A stretch of DNA of 64,000 nucleotides from Sphingobacterium deserti (GTDB taxonomy: Bacteria > Bacteroidota > Bacteroidia > Sphingobacteriales > Sphingobacteriaceae). Position 1 is the first letter of the stretch. Each line of letters opens with the position of its first letter. The stretch spans positions 1 through 64,000 of the forward strand of contig NZ_JJMU01000021.1 of NCBI RefSeq assembly GCF_000757725.1, given 5' to 3'. The notes beneath the pieces were generated by a model. It had not been told where the DNA came from and did no database searches. It was given only the letters and a program-made list of their open reading frames with translations. The position numbers and the translations under genes are program-made. This document shows positions 32,548 through 41,226 of this stretch, piece by piece.

Positions 32548-33682
32548 ACAGCTCTTGTTTTATTTTTTCTGTATGCTCGCCTAATGCGGGCGAACCCTTT
32601 GTTGCTGCCAGTCGCGCGCCATCAATGCGGATCGGGCATCGTGTGGTATCATAGGAAAATCCATCCCCCATGCTGACGCGCTGTATCATTGCTAACACCT
32701 TAAATCCATCGTGTGCGGTCAACCGATCCCAATTCAGCACATCGGCACACCAAATATCAGCAGCCTCGAGGATGGCTAACCAAAACGCGGTAGGCTGTGT
32801 AGCCAGATGTTTTGCTAAGATCTCCTTGATTGCTCTTCGCTCTTGAAATGCTTGCTCGCCATCGGCAAAGCCAGCTAATTCCGGACAATCCAATAGTTGC
32901 GATAAAAACGGAATAGAACCCATTGCCAGTGCTAGGAAGCCATCTGCCGTTTTATAGATGCCATACGGAGCGGCTAAGTAGGCGTGCGCATTGCTTACTT
33001 CGGTACGCTGCGGGAGCTGCTTGCCGTCACGGAAATAGGTAGTCACTGCTTCAAATTGAATATCTACGGCCGAGTCTAACATACTCACCTGCACATGCGC
33101 ACCTATATTTTGCACCGCGCGGCGGTACAAACAGGCCAATATAGCGCTGGCCAAGTTCATCCCGGCAAACATGTCGACGATAGAAAGCCCCATTGGCACA
33201 GGACCATGTGGTGCATCGCCACTAAGCCAGGTCATCCCGGTCAACGATTGCAGCAAAAGATCTTGGCCTGGCTTTTTAGCCCAAGGTCCTTGTTTTCCAT
33301 AGCCTGAAATTTCTGCATACACCACATTGGGATTGATTTCGCGCACCTGACTATAGTCAAAGCCCAGCCTTTCCATCACGCCGGGGCGGAAATTGTGCAT
33401 AACCACATCGGCTTTCGCTATTAAATCGCGGATAATCGCCCGATCGGCATCATCTTTTATATCCAAGGCTATGCTTTCCTTATTTCTGTTAATGGCATGG
33501 AATACGGTAGATGTGCCGTTTAAAATAGTATCCGAAGTGTACATCTGCCGACAGATATCGCCGGTAATAGGTTTTTCTATTTTGATGACCCGCGCACCTA
33601 AATCGGCCAAGCGCAAACTGGCCAAGGGACCCGAAAGAAATTGGCTAAAGTCTACGACAATAAAATCTGCTAGTGGTAACAT
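32540..33682 (-). CDS. Family III (CaiB/BaiF) CoA-transferase 1
   Basis: The 380-residue enzyme moves CoA between carboxylic acids through an aspartyl intermediate. The fold is recognised by [45 protein letters not shown] and the catalytic Asp141 in [11 protein letters not shown]. It is one of two adjacent paralogues, separated by one base, with similar motif layout, which suggests a heteromer or two steps. It overlaps the downstream solute-binding-fold gene by 8 bp. Family III enzymes serve carnitine, oxalate, mesaconate, succinate and bile-acid pathways; this acid substrate is unknown. Confidence 0.88.
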   Translation of the reverse strand: MLPLADFIVVDFSQFLSGPLASLRLADLGARVIKIEKPITGDICRQMYTSDTILNGTSTVFHAINRNKESIALDIKDDADRAIIRDLIAKADVVMHNFRPGVMERLGFDYSQVREINPNVVYAEISGYGKQGPWAKKPGQDLLLQSLTGMTWLSGDAPHGPVPMGLSIVDMFAGMNLASAILACLYRRAVQNIGAHVQVSMLDSAVDIQFEAVTTYFRDGKQLPQRTEVSNAHAYLAAPYGIYKTADGFLALAMGSIPFLSQLLDCPELAGFADGEQAFQERRAIKEILAKHLATQPTAFWLAILEAADIWCADVLNWDRLTAHDGFKVLAMIQRVSMGDGFSYDTTRCPIRIDGARLAATKGSPALGEHTEKIKQELYG

Positions 33683-33683
33683 A

Positions 33684-34835
33684 TTACGGTGTTAGGTAGT
33701 CTGCTTGAATTTGTTCATTATGCTGCCCCACTCGTGGTGCTGGTTTGTTGGAGAACAGGTATTTTCCATCGATATTGTAGACGCTGCGTGTGGTTTTCAG
33801 GCTGCTGCCATCCTGCAACGCAATATCTTGCAACATTTGCGCGTCGGTAAAACCTTGCGCAGCAAAAAACTCGTGGTAATTGTTTACTTCTGCACACCAT
33901 ACCCCCCTCTCTTCCAGTTTGTCTAGCCAGCTTTTCGTAGGTTGTGCAGCGAGTACTTGCCCTAGGCTTTGCATAATAGTATCGCGTTCTTTAAACCAGG
34001 TTGCCCTGTCAAGATATGCTTCTCCTGGCATTCCTAATGCATCCGCAATTTTTGGTAAGTCGCCCATTGCCAAAGCCAAGAATCCATCTGCCGTTTTATA
34101 CACGCCATAGGGCGCGCTTAGATAAGCATGGCCGCCGCCGCGGGTTGCCGATCGTTGAGGCAATTTACCACCATCGTTAAAATAGGTGGTTAATACTTCA
34201 AACTGCATATCTAACGCAGACTCCAACAAGCTTACCTCAACAAGTACACTTTTTTTCGTGCGCGAGCGCTTCAGTAGTGCTGCCAAGATTCCTTGCGTAA
34301 GGTGCGTTGCGCAATACATATCGATTACGGCCAAGCCGAATGGAACGGGATTATCTGCTGCACTGCCCGATAGCGAAGTCAGTCCCGATACTGACTGAAC
34401 AAGCAGATCCTGACCTGGTTTTTTAGCCCAAGGGCCTTCCTGTCCGTACCCCGTTACGGTAGCGTAGATAATGGACGGGTTGATTTTTTGAACGGCTTCA
34501 TAGTCGAGGCCAATCTTCTCCATCACGCCCGGTCGGAAGTTATGCGTTATAATATCTGCCTTTTTTATGAGGGCATGAATCGTTGCCAGATCGGACTCAC
34601 TTTTCAGATCCGCAGCATAAGATTCTTTATTCCGATTAATCGTATGGAAGACCAAACTACTCTGGTCTACAAAAATATTTTTGATCGCTATTTGTCGACC
34701 GGCTTCACCGCTGATGGGACGTTCAATCTTGATGACGCGCGCACCTAGATCGGCCAAGCGCAAGCCTGCGGTGGGAGCTGCCATAAACTGGGCAAATTCC
34801 AATACCAATAAGCCTTCCAGTGGTCTATTATCCAT
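33684..34835 (-). CDS. Family III (CaiB/BaiF) CoA-transferase 2
   Basis: The 383-residue paralogue of the neighbouring enzyme carries the same blocks: [42 protein letters not shown] and catalytic Asp143 in [11 protein letters not shown]. Clear similarity along most of the length points to a tandem duplication followed by divergence. Its start overlaps the upstream second solute-binding-fold gene by 8 bp. Each transferase is thus coupled to one leaderless solute-binding-fold protein, giving a mirrored arrangement. Confidence 0.88.
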   Translation of the reverse strand: MDNRPLEGLLVLEFAQFMAAPTAGLRLADLGARVIKIERPISGEAGRQIAIKNIFVDQSSLVFHTINRNKESYAADLKSESDLATIHALIKKADIITHNFRPGVMEKIGLDYEAVQKINPSIIYATVTGYGQEGPWAKKPGQDLLVQSVSGLTSLSGSAADNPVPFGLAVIDMYCATHLTQGILAALLKRSRTKKSVLVEVSLLESALDMQFEVLTTYFNDGGKLPQRSATRGGGHAYLSAPYGVYKTADGFLALAMGDLPKIADALGMPGEAYLDRATWFKERDTIMQSLGQVLAAQPTKSWLDKLEERGVWCAEVNNYHEFFAAQGFTDAQMLQDIALQDGSSLKTTRSVYNIDGKYLFSNKPAPRVGQHNEQIQADYLTP

Positions 34836-36012
34836 GCTGGTCTTCCATTAATCGTGATTGCTTATACATCTCATTAAGCGTATTCAGGACGCTTTGCTCA
34901 TCTCCCCCATTTTTCAAGTATTCGACGACAACATCGCCTGCATGATCCTGAAAATGCATATGGCCAAAATAGCGTGGGCGTAAGAAAGCGCGTTGTAATG
35001 TAGGGAGGGTATCCTGAAAGAAATTCGACGTGCGTCGGTTTACTTCGCTACTTTCCCAAGCTTTCAAATGTCCGGGTTGGCCGCCATTTTCCACATATAA
35101 CGTAGCTTGCACGTCTGGACTGCCTACAAACTGTGCGTAGTCCATCGCAATATCTAAGTGCTTGCAGCCCGCAGAAATGGCTAAGCCGGCACCACCCAAG
35201 GTGCTCGTCATCGGCTCGGATCCTTGCAGGATTACTAAGTCGTGAAAATGCAATAGCTTACGCCCATATCCTTCCCGTGCATAGTTTGAATAACCGTAGG
35301 CAAATGGGCAGTAGGCTATTTCATCATTATTCACCATATCTTCAAACACCATGAAAGGGTTTTTCTGATAAAACCTTGCATCTACACGGTCGGCTAACGA
35401 TTTAAAATGCTGTAAAGCTTTGATACCGACAGCGGAGCTAATGACTTCATCTTCCTGTTGGCAGGGATCCTCGCCCAAAGAGCAGCAAAACATATAGAAG
35501 CTCATTAAAACATCGATAGGTAGCAAAGAAAAAGCTACTCGGCCTTGGTCTGCTAGCGCTAATACATCGGCAAATGTTTTAGGAAGTGGTGTTCCAAGCG
35601 AAGCTAAAAGATCTGGCCGACTGGCCGCAACAGGGGTCGCTGCATCGATAGGAAGTGCCCACTGCTTTCCTTCGAAATTGTAACTGGGGTAAGACTGGCC
35701 TACACTATTTATTTTTTGATCAACCAAGTATGCTGCGTCTAAATGATCGTCAAATGGAGCGATAATCTTTTTGGCGGCAGCATGTCCTGTCCAAGGGTGG
35801 TCGATCACCAAAAGATCGTACTCTGTAGCGAGCTGTTCAATAGATTTATCAGCAAATTCCTGGAGGGTACGCTTTTTCCAAAGAATCTCCACATTTGGGT
35901 GTAGCTCTTCGTAGCGTTGCGCAGTGGCCAACATAGGTAGTAAGCCGCGGCTATGCCCCCATGTAATGCCCTTTAGTTGAATTTTATTTGCCATATGCGT
36001 AGTAGATATCAA
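34828..36012 (-). CDS. Leaderless extracellular-solute-binding-fold protein 2
   Basis: The 394-residue protein has the family 1 solute-binding fold: GLLPMLATAQRYEELHPNVEILWKKRTLQEF, YDLLVIDHPWTGHAAAKKIIAPFDDHL, STLGGAGLAISAGCKHLDIAMDYAQF and VENGGQPGHLKAW. It starts MISTTHMANKIQLKGITWGHSRG with no hydrophobic leader; Met7 is an alternative start. Only 16 bp separate it from the SSS transporter stop, so an upstream signal peptide is excluded. It is distant in sequence from solute-binding-fold protein 1. The fold is well supported; the function without an ABC transporter is unexplained. Confidence 0.8.
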   Translation of the reverse strand: MISTTHMANKIQLKGITWGHSRGLLPMLATAQRYEELHPNVEILWKKRTLQEFADKSIEQLATEYDLLVIDHPWTGHAAAKKIIAPFDDHLDAAYLVDQKINSVGQSYPSYNFEGKQWALPIDAATPVAASRPDLLASLGTPLPKTFADVLALADQGRVAFSLLPIDVLMSFYMFCCSLGEDPCQQEDEVISSAVGIKALQHFKSLADRVDARFYQKNPFMVFEDMVNNDEIAYCPFAYGYSNYAREGYGRKLLHFHDLVILQGSEPMTSTLGGAGLAISAGCKHLDIAMDYAQFVGSPDVQATLYVENGGQPGHLKAWESSEVNRRTSNFFQDTLPTLQRAFLRPRYFGHMHFQDHAGDVVVEYLKNGGDEQSVLNTLNEMYKQSRLMEDQHG

Positions 36013-36028
36013 ATTTGATTGTTGTGTG

Positions 36029-37609
36029 TTATTTAAAGAATAAATATAGACAAACCATTACGACGAACAGAATTCCCCATGCCCATTTAACAGCGGGAGC
36101 GGGTCTTTCTATGGTAATACGGTAGGCCATTTGGTTTTGCTTTTCAAACTCCGACTTGCCCACAAGCAGGGAGATAACGATCCCTAAGATTAGTAGTGCG
36201 ACGAAGAGGTAAAAGGAAAGCATAAGGTAATGCGGCCAGAAGCTGTACACATCCTTCGGGAATACCCAAAGGTAGAGCACGCCTGTTCCGAGGCTTAGCA
36301 CAGCACCAAACGTTAAGAGTGTATTTACCGCAGCTTTATTGGTGCGCTTCCAGAGCACGGCCAACAGAAAAATTACCGCCAAAGGGGGCGCAATAAAGCC
36401 TAAGATAGATTGAAATACGTCAAAGAGATTGAGGCCTTTGATCTGATCGATGGCGATAGCCACGAGCACAGATGCCAGACAGCCTACGATAATGGTGTAG
36501 CGCCCTATTTGCGTTACGGTGCGGTTATCGGCCTCGGGGTTGATATGTTTCAGGTAGATATCCATCGTAAACACGGTGCTCAATGAATTGAGCGATGAAC
36601 CGATGGTTCCGACAAGGACTGCAATCAAAACCACGATGACCAATCCGTTCAAGCCTGTAGGAAATAGGTTGGTGACCATGGTCATGTAGGCTAGTGACGG
36701 ATCTTCCAACCCTGGAAACAAAATATAACAGATAACACCAGTTAGTATAAACAGTGGTAGGGACAAGATCTTCAGCCAGGCAATAAAGTTCACACCCAAT
36801 TGGCCTTGCTTAAGGTTTTTCGCTCCTAATACCGACTGTACCATCGCTTGGTCGGTACAGAAAAATGCGATAGCGGCTACAGGGTAGCCCAATGCGATAG
36901 CATACCAAGGGTAGTCTGGATCGCTGGCCGGGCGGATCAACGACCAGTACCCATCCGGTGTATTCGCGATCAACCCATCGATGCCGCCAATCTTTGATAG
37001 TCCGAGGAAGGTGAGCAGGGCAGAAACAACGATAAGCAGAATCATCTGGAAGATATTGATTTTAGCCACGGTACGCAGTCCGCCCGTGTAGGCGAAAACT
37101 CCGGCCAGGGCGACGAGCACCGTCACCGATTGCCACATCGGGATTCCCAAAATTTGGCGAACCAAGAAGCCACCGGCGAATAGACCAAGCGAAAGCCAAG
37201 AGATCAGCATTTTTACGAGGGAGTACCAGGCTAGGATGGTCTGGGTATCGGGGCCAAAGCGCTTGCCCATAAACTCAGGCAGCGTTCGCACGCCCGATGC
37301 GATGTAGCGGGGCGCAAAGACGACCGCCAGCAAGAACAAAAAGACGAAAGCGTACCAATCAAAATTCACCGCTACAATGCCGGATGTGTAGCCCACTGTA
37401 GCAAAGGCGAGCAACATGGAAGGCCCTACATTGGTCGCCCACATATTGAATCCTATACTGTACCAGCTCAATGATTTTCCAGCCAGAAAGTGCTCCGCAC
37501 CTTCCGCGCGGTTGCGCGATGAAAAAAGTCCAATTGCCAATAGCGCAACCAGGTAGACGATCACAATGCCGTAGTCGACTATCGTAAGTTTATCAAGGAT
37601 ATTATTCAT
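36029..37609 (-). CDS. Sodium:solute symporter (SSS/SGLT family) 1
   Basis: The 526-residue inner-membrane protein has about thirteen hydrophobic segments. The SSS core is visible in VYLVALLAIGLFSSRNRAEGAEHFLAGKSLSWYSIGFNMWATNVGPSMLLAFA and in the later GTIGSSLNSLSTVFTMDIYLKHINPEA. SGLT-like members import sugars or sugar acids with sodium. It stands between a Gfo/Idh gene (6 bp upstream) and the leaderless solute-binding-fold gene (16 bp downstream). It is the likely uptake route for the acid or sugar that the CoA-transferase block handles. Confidence 0.9.
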   Translation of the reverse strand: MNNILDKLTIVDYGIVIVYLVALLAIGLFSSRNRAEGAEHFLAGKSLSWYSIGFNMWATNVGPSMLLAFATVGYTSGIVAVNFDWYAFVFLFLLAVVFAPRYIASGVRTLPEFMGKRFGPDTQTILAWYSLVKMLISWLSLGLFAGGFLVRQILGIPMWQSVTVLVALAGVFAYTGGLRTVAKINIFQMILLIVVSALLTFLGLSKIGGIDGLIANTPDGYWSLIRPASDPDYPWYAIALGYPVAAIAFFCTDQAMVQSVLGAKNLKQGQLGVNFIAWLKILSLPLFILTGVICYILFPGLEDPSLAYMTMVTNLFPTGLNGLVIVVLIAVLVGTIGSSLNSLSTVFTMDIYLKHINPEADNRTVTQIGRYTIIVGCLASVLVAIAIDQIKGLNLFDVFQSILGFIAPPLAVIFLLAVLWKRTNKAAVNTLLTFGAVLSLGTGVLYLWVFPKDVYSFWPHYLMLSFYLFVALLILGIVISLLVGKSEFEKQNQMAYRITIERPAPAVKWAWGILFVVMVCLYLFFK

Positions 37610-37615
37610 AATAGC

Positions 37616-38698
37616 TTACAGGTTGACACCAAATTTTTCAAGCAGGTCTTTCGGGCGCACGGGCTTTCCTGTCCGTAGCGACTCATCCATGGCCTGCAAG
37701 AGCGCAATCGTTCCGATTCCTTCTTTCATATCCGGGAAGGCGGGCGTATTGTTTCGGATGGCATCTCCGAAATATTCCAGGTAGTTTTGGTATTCACCTG
37801 CGTGATGGCTTTTGCCTTCAAAGCGGAAATAATGCTTTAGTTTATGCTCCCAAGTCAACATACGCTCTTCGCCTGATTTGTCGGTGATCGCATAGCGCAG
37901 ATCCATGTAATCCGCCTGGCTACAGCCTTCCGTTCCGCGAAGGATACAGCTCATTTCGCTATCGCGCGTGACGGGTTGCACTGGGCCAGTGTAGGCGCCA
38001 CTAACACGTGCTATACGGCCATCCTCAGCTTTAAAGATAAAGTGCATGGTATCGGCATTTTGCAGTCCGCCCTTCTGCCCGTTGGCACTTAGCATACCGT
38101 AGCCCATGACCTCCTCGATATTCGGCAGGTACCAGCGGATAAAATCGACCGGATGGCTAAGGCCTCCATACAACCATTTGAAAGAGGACTGCAAGGACCA
38201 AGGTTTATCCAAAAACCAGCGGTGATCCGCATGGTAGTAGCCTTCAATAGTAATCAACTCACCAATCAATCCCGCTTCAAAGTCTTGGCGTTGCTTTTTT
38301 ACCGGCTCGAAAAAACGTGAGCTCTGTCCCACAAAAACGCGCTTGCCTTTTTCTTTCGCCAGCGTAAGGAGTTCGTTTGCATCGGCCAGATTATCAATAA
38401 AAGGTTTGGTGCAGACTACATGCTTGCCATGCTCCAAAGCCAAACGGATGTGCGTGGCATGGAGATGATCAGGCGTATAAATCGCGATGGCTTCGATTTC
38501 TTGATTTTGCAAAAGATCTTCATACCGTGAGGTATAGTTGTGGAAGTCAAACTCTTTCATACGTTTACGCCCGAGCTCTTCATTCAAATCACAAATCTGC
38601 ACTAAATCGATGTGCTCGCTTTGCAAAGCGGCTGACATCGTGCTCCGTCCTTCACCAAGACCCAAAATTCCTAATCTTAATTTTTCTGTTGATTGCAT
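37616..38698 (-). CDS. Gfo/Idh/MocA-family oxidoreductase (cytoplasmic)
   Basis: The 360-residue protein lacks a leader. The N-terminal Rossmann domain reads LRLGILGLGEGRSTMSAAL, a variant of GxGxxG, and the EKP motif appears as VVCTKPFIDN. The C-terminal half has HADHRWFLDKPWSLQSSFKWLYGGLSHPVDFIRWYL, a family pattern with the substrate-domain His. It lies 6 bp upstream of the SSS transporter gene and 2 bp downstream of the beta-helix/mutarotase gene. It probably acts on the imported sugar or a derivative, but the substrate is not visible. Confidence 0.87.
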   Translation of the reverse strand: MQSTEKLRLGILGLGEGRSTMSAALQSEHIDLVQICDLNEELGRKRMKEFDFHNYTSRYEDLLQNQEIEAIAIYTPDHLHATHIRLALEHGKHVVCTKPFIDNLADANELLTLAKEKGKRVFVGQSSRFFEPVKKQRQDFEAGLIGELITIEGYYHADHRWFLDKPWSLQSSFKWLYGGLSHPVDFIRWYLPNIEEVMGYGMLSANGQKGGLQNADTMHFIFKAEDGRIARVSGAYTGPVQPVTRDSEMSCILRGTEGCSQADYMDLRYAITDKSGEERMLTWEHKLKHYFRFEGKSHHAGEYQNYLEYFGDAIRNNTPAFPDMKEGIGTIALLQAMDESLRTGKPVRPKDLLEKFGVNL

Positions 38699-38700
38699 GC

Positions 38701-41226
38701 TTATTTCTTATAAAAAATCCAAGTTTCATTTGCAGCTGTACCTTCGATACCTTGCTGATAGCTGCCCATCAGCTTATTCCATTCATTAACGCGCGGGTTG
38801 TCTTTCAGCGTCAAGGGATCGATATCCTCAAAGCGCTGTCCTTTCGGGAAGGAAATATACAGCATGAGCTGCCTATCGTTGCGGTACAACAATACTTCTT
38901 CAAATCCGGCCTGACAAAAGCCTTTGGCTACTTCCGGCCATTTTTCATATTGCTGTTCGTGAGCTTGTAAATATGCTTCCTGCTTTGCTTTATCATCCAC
39001 TAGCTCTGCGGTTAACAATACGTAGTCGGTTTCTGTATTCACTGATGTTTCTGCACAACGCGTTCTATCGAAACTGTAAAACAGGTTATTGAAAACTTTG
39101 TAGGCCACCTCCGGATAGTTGGCAAGCCAAGCGCCGGCCAGTTTTTTTCCGAGCTCATCCGTCGTTTGCAATATTGTATAGTCTTTCCAACGAAACAGCT
39201 GAGACACATCAGCACCCTGTCGCGTAAAAAAGGCTTCCACATCCGCAGGCTTCACGCGCTGTTGCGGATCATAGATCTGGAAAAACACCGGCTTGGTAAA
39301 TGGCACATAAGCGTTGAACATTGCCGAATCGCTTAAGGGTGCCTTTACTCTTGCCAAATGCTGATACTCCTCTTCGAAACCTGCTTTTGCAATGAGTTGC
39401 GCTGCTACGCCCGGCCCATTATTTTTCCATTCGACACTAGGTCCATTGGCATTCTGTAAGATCTTGTTTGAAGGAAACCAGTTGTCAGAAACCGTCATGT
39501 ATGCTGATCCCTCATCGGTATACAAATAAAACCAATGATCGGGAATATGGGCGTAAGGCGATACATAGATACTATCGATGACATTGTACTGGATCTTCGT
39601 TCCCGGCTGCGCGGAAAGCGTGTATATTCCGGCAACATCATACATGTATTGCCCATATCGTGTGATTTTGTTATGCTGTACGCGATTATTCTTCATGCTG
39701 TTCACAGTCGGCGTCCAACCCCAGCCTAGGCTTATGCCCGTATAAGGCAAATCCAGCAGTTCGTTGTGGACGATATGTACGTTGCGCACAAAGCCGGCGC
39801 CAATACCAACGGTTCCCCAATCTTCGTTACCTACCTGCTGTATCAAATTGTTTGCAATGTAGGTGCCATCCGTCATTCGACGCTCGTCGCTGGCAAAATA
39901 GGGAAGGTGCGCTTCCATCTCTTGATCGGAGAATGTCCCTAACAGCAGTCCCGATCCGGCGATATCTTGAAATACGTTGCCCTGTAAAGTGTCTTGGAAA
40001 TTCGCTTCCTGATAGTCTAGTCCTGTGGCGGCTAAATGGGCGAAGTTACAATTCAGGATGCTGGTATGTTTTGTGTTCTTTAGCTGAACGGCCGCGCCGG
40101 GGCGCCCCACCCAGGCTTGGTTCTCGAGCCCCGCTTTATCCGTTGTGCCGGGTTTTTGCAGCTTGTAGGCATCCACGAAGTACATACCTGCTTGTAGAGC
40201 TACATGGCCATGGGTGTGTGGGCGTAGCCAAGTGCTGTGTTTAAATTTCAACCCTTCTATTTGCACGTTGGATACTGGATTTTCCATTGTGCCTTGCAGT
40301 TGAAGGATAGTCTCTAGATACGGCGCCGTCACTGTTGCCGCTTTCATATCTTCCCCTTCACGTGGATAGTAGTATACTTTATGGGTGTCCTCGTCGAGAA
40401 ACCATTCTCCTGGCTGATCAAGAAACTGAAGCGCGTTCACTAACCGAAAAGCAGAATTACCATGTTCTTTGGAGAGCCAAGGTTTTGGCCAAGGGTGCTC
40501 ATTCTGCAGCTGGCGCTCGGGTTCATGGAAGCTAAGGACAATACTATCCCGCGAGACGGTTGCATCCTGAATGCGCAACTGTGCAATAGCCCACCATTGG
40601 TGAATAAAGAACTCCATCCCGGCTTCCAGCTTAAAGCCCGGAAATACATTTGGAATCGTGGCTGTGCCCTTATCAAAATCCCAATTCAGGATGCGGGGCA
40701 GATGCTGGTCATCGTGGCTTTCTGCGCGGACAGCCTTTTTGTTATTAACCCACAATTGCCGAAAGGCAAAATGCTTCCCGGCAGCACGCGGCGCATCGGC
40801 AACAAACAATTTGTTGCTAACGCGGCTCGGCAAACCGTTTACTTTACCTGCGGGTTTCCAACCGCCGATGGTAAGACCTCCCGAGAAAATAGCGCCATCG
40901 CCTACAGCTTTGACGCGCGTAGGACTCTCTGGTCTACCGCTGTCTTCCGGCCGGATAAGGATGGTTTGCGATGGTCTATACAGGCCATCGTTCACCCAGA
41001 TCGTAATACCGTCCACTACGCGTGGATCGTTTAAACGACGCCATTCTCGCGCCTCGCGGAGCGCGGCTTCCAAATTACTGAACGGTTTTTCTTTACTGCC
41101 GTCACCCTTAGTCTGGCTACGCGCAGCGACATAAATATCACCTGCTGTTACTGCTTTAGAAAAAGCAAATAGCAGGGTAAATATGGCTACGAAGAGCCTT
41201 GTTTTAATATCCTTCATTCTGACCAA
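38701..41226 (-). CDS. Secreted parallel beta-helix protein fused to an L-rhamnose mutarotase domain
   Basis: The 841-residue product has a signal peptide (through about residue 29) and a right-handed parallel beta-helix. The opening DIYVAARSQTKGDGSKEKPFSNLEAALREAR, then LIRPEDSGRPESPTRVKAVG and SGG, resembles GH141-like and pectinolytic beta-helix proteins. The last 105 or so residues match RhaM/DUF718 mutarotases (DYVLLTAELVDD, then HEQQYEKWPEVAKGF, a Tyr-rich core and WNKLMGSYQQ). A further alpha/beta segment (VFFQIYDPQQRVKPADVEAFF) precedes it. The start overlaps the SusD gene by 23 bp; Met4 (41217) gives a tidier signal peptide. The hydrolase activity is unassigned. Confidence 0.78.
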   Translation of the reverse strand: MVRMKDIKTRLFVAIFTLLFAFSKAVTAGDIYVAARSQTKGDGSKEKPFSNLEAALREAREWRRLNDPRVVDGITIWVNDGLYRPSQTILIRPEDSGRPESPTRVKAVGDGAIFSGGLTIGGWKPAGKVNGLPSRVSNKLFVADAPRAAGKHFAFRQLWVNNKKAVRAESHDDQHLPRILNWDFDKGTATIPNVFPGFKLEAGMEFFIHQWWAIAQLRIQDATVSRDSIVLSFHEPERQLQNEHPWPKPWLSKEHGNSAFRLVNALQFLDQPGEWFLDEDTHKVYYYPREGEDMKAATVTAPYLETILQLQGTMENPVSNVQIEGLKFKHSTWLRPHTHGHVALQAGMYFVDAYKLQKPGTTDKAGLENQAWVGRPGAAVQLKNTKHTSILNCNFAHLAATGLDYQEANFQDTLQGNVFQDIAGSGLLLGTFSDQEMEAHLPYFASDERRMTDGTYIANNLIQQVGNEDWGTVGIGAGFVRNVHIVHNELLDLPYTGISLGWGWTPTVNSMKNNRVQHNKITRYGQYMYDVAGIYTLSAQPGTKIQYNVIDSIYVSPYAHIPDHWFYLYTDEGSAYMTVSDNWFPSNKILQNANGPSVEWKNNGPGVAAQLIAKAGFEEEYQHLARVKAPLSDSAMFNAYVPFTKPVFFQIYDPQQRVKPADVEAFFTRQGADVSQLFRWKDYTILQTTDELGKKLAGAWLANYPEVAYKVFNNLFYSFDRTRCAETSVNTETDYVLLTAELVDDKAKQEAYLQAHEQQYEKWPEVAKGFCQAGFEEVLLYRNDRQLMLYISFPKGQRFEDIDPLTLKDNPRVNEWNKLMGSYQQGIEGTAANETWIFYKK

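Noticed and set aside
31324..36012. A conventional ABC sugar importer
   Set aside because: Two binding-fold proteins are present, but both lack leaders and there are no permease or ATPase genes among the neighbours.
40462..41034. Plus-strand frame of about 190 codons
   Set aside because: It lies antisense to the well-supported beta-helix gene and has no recognisable domain.
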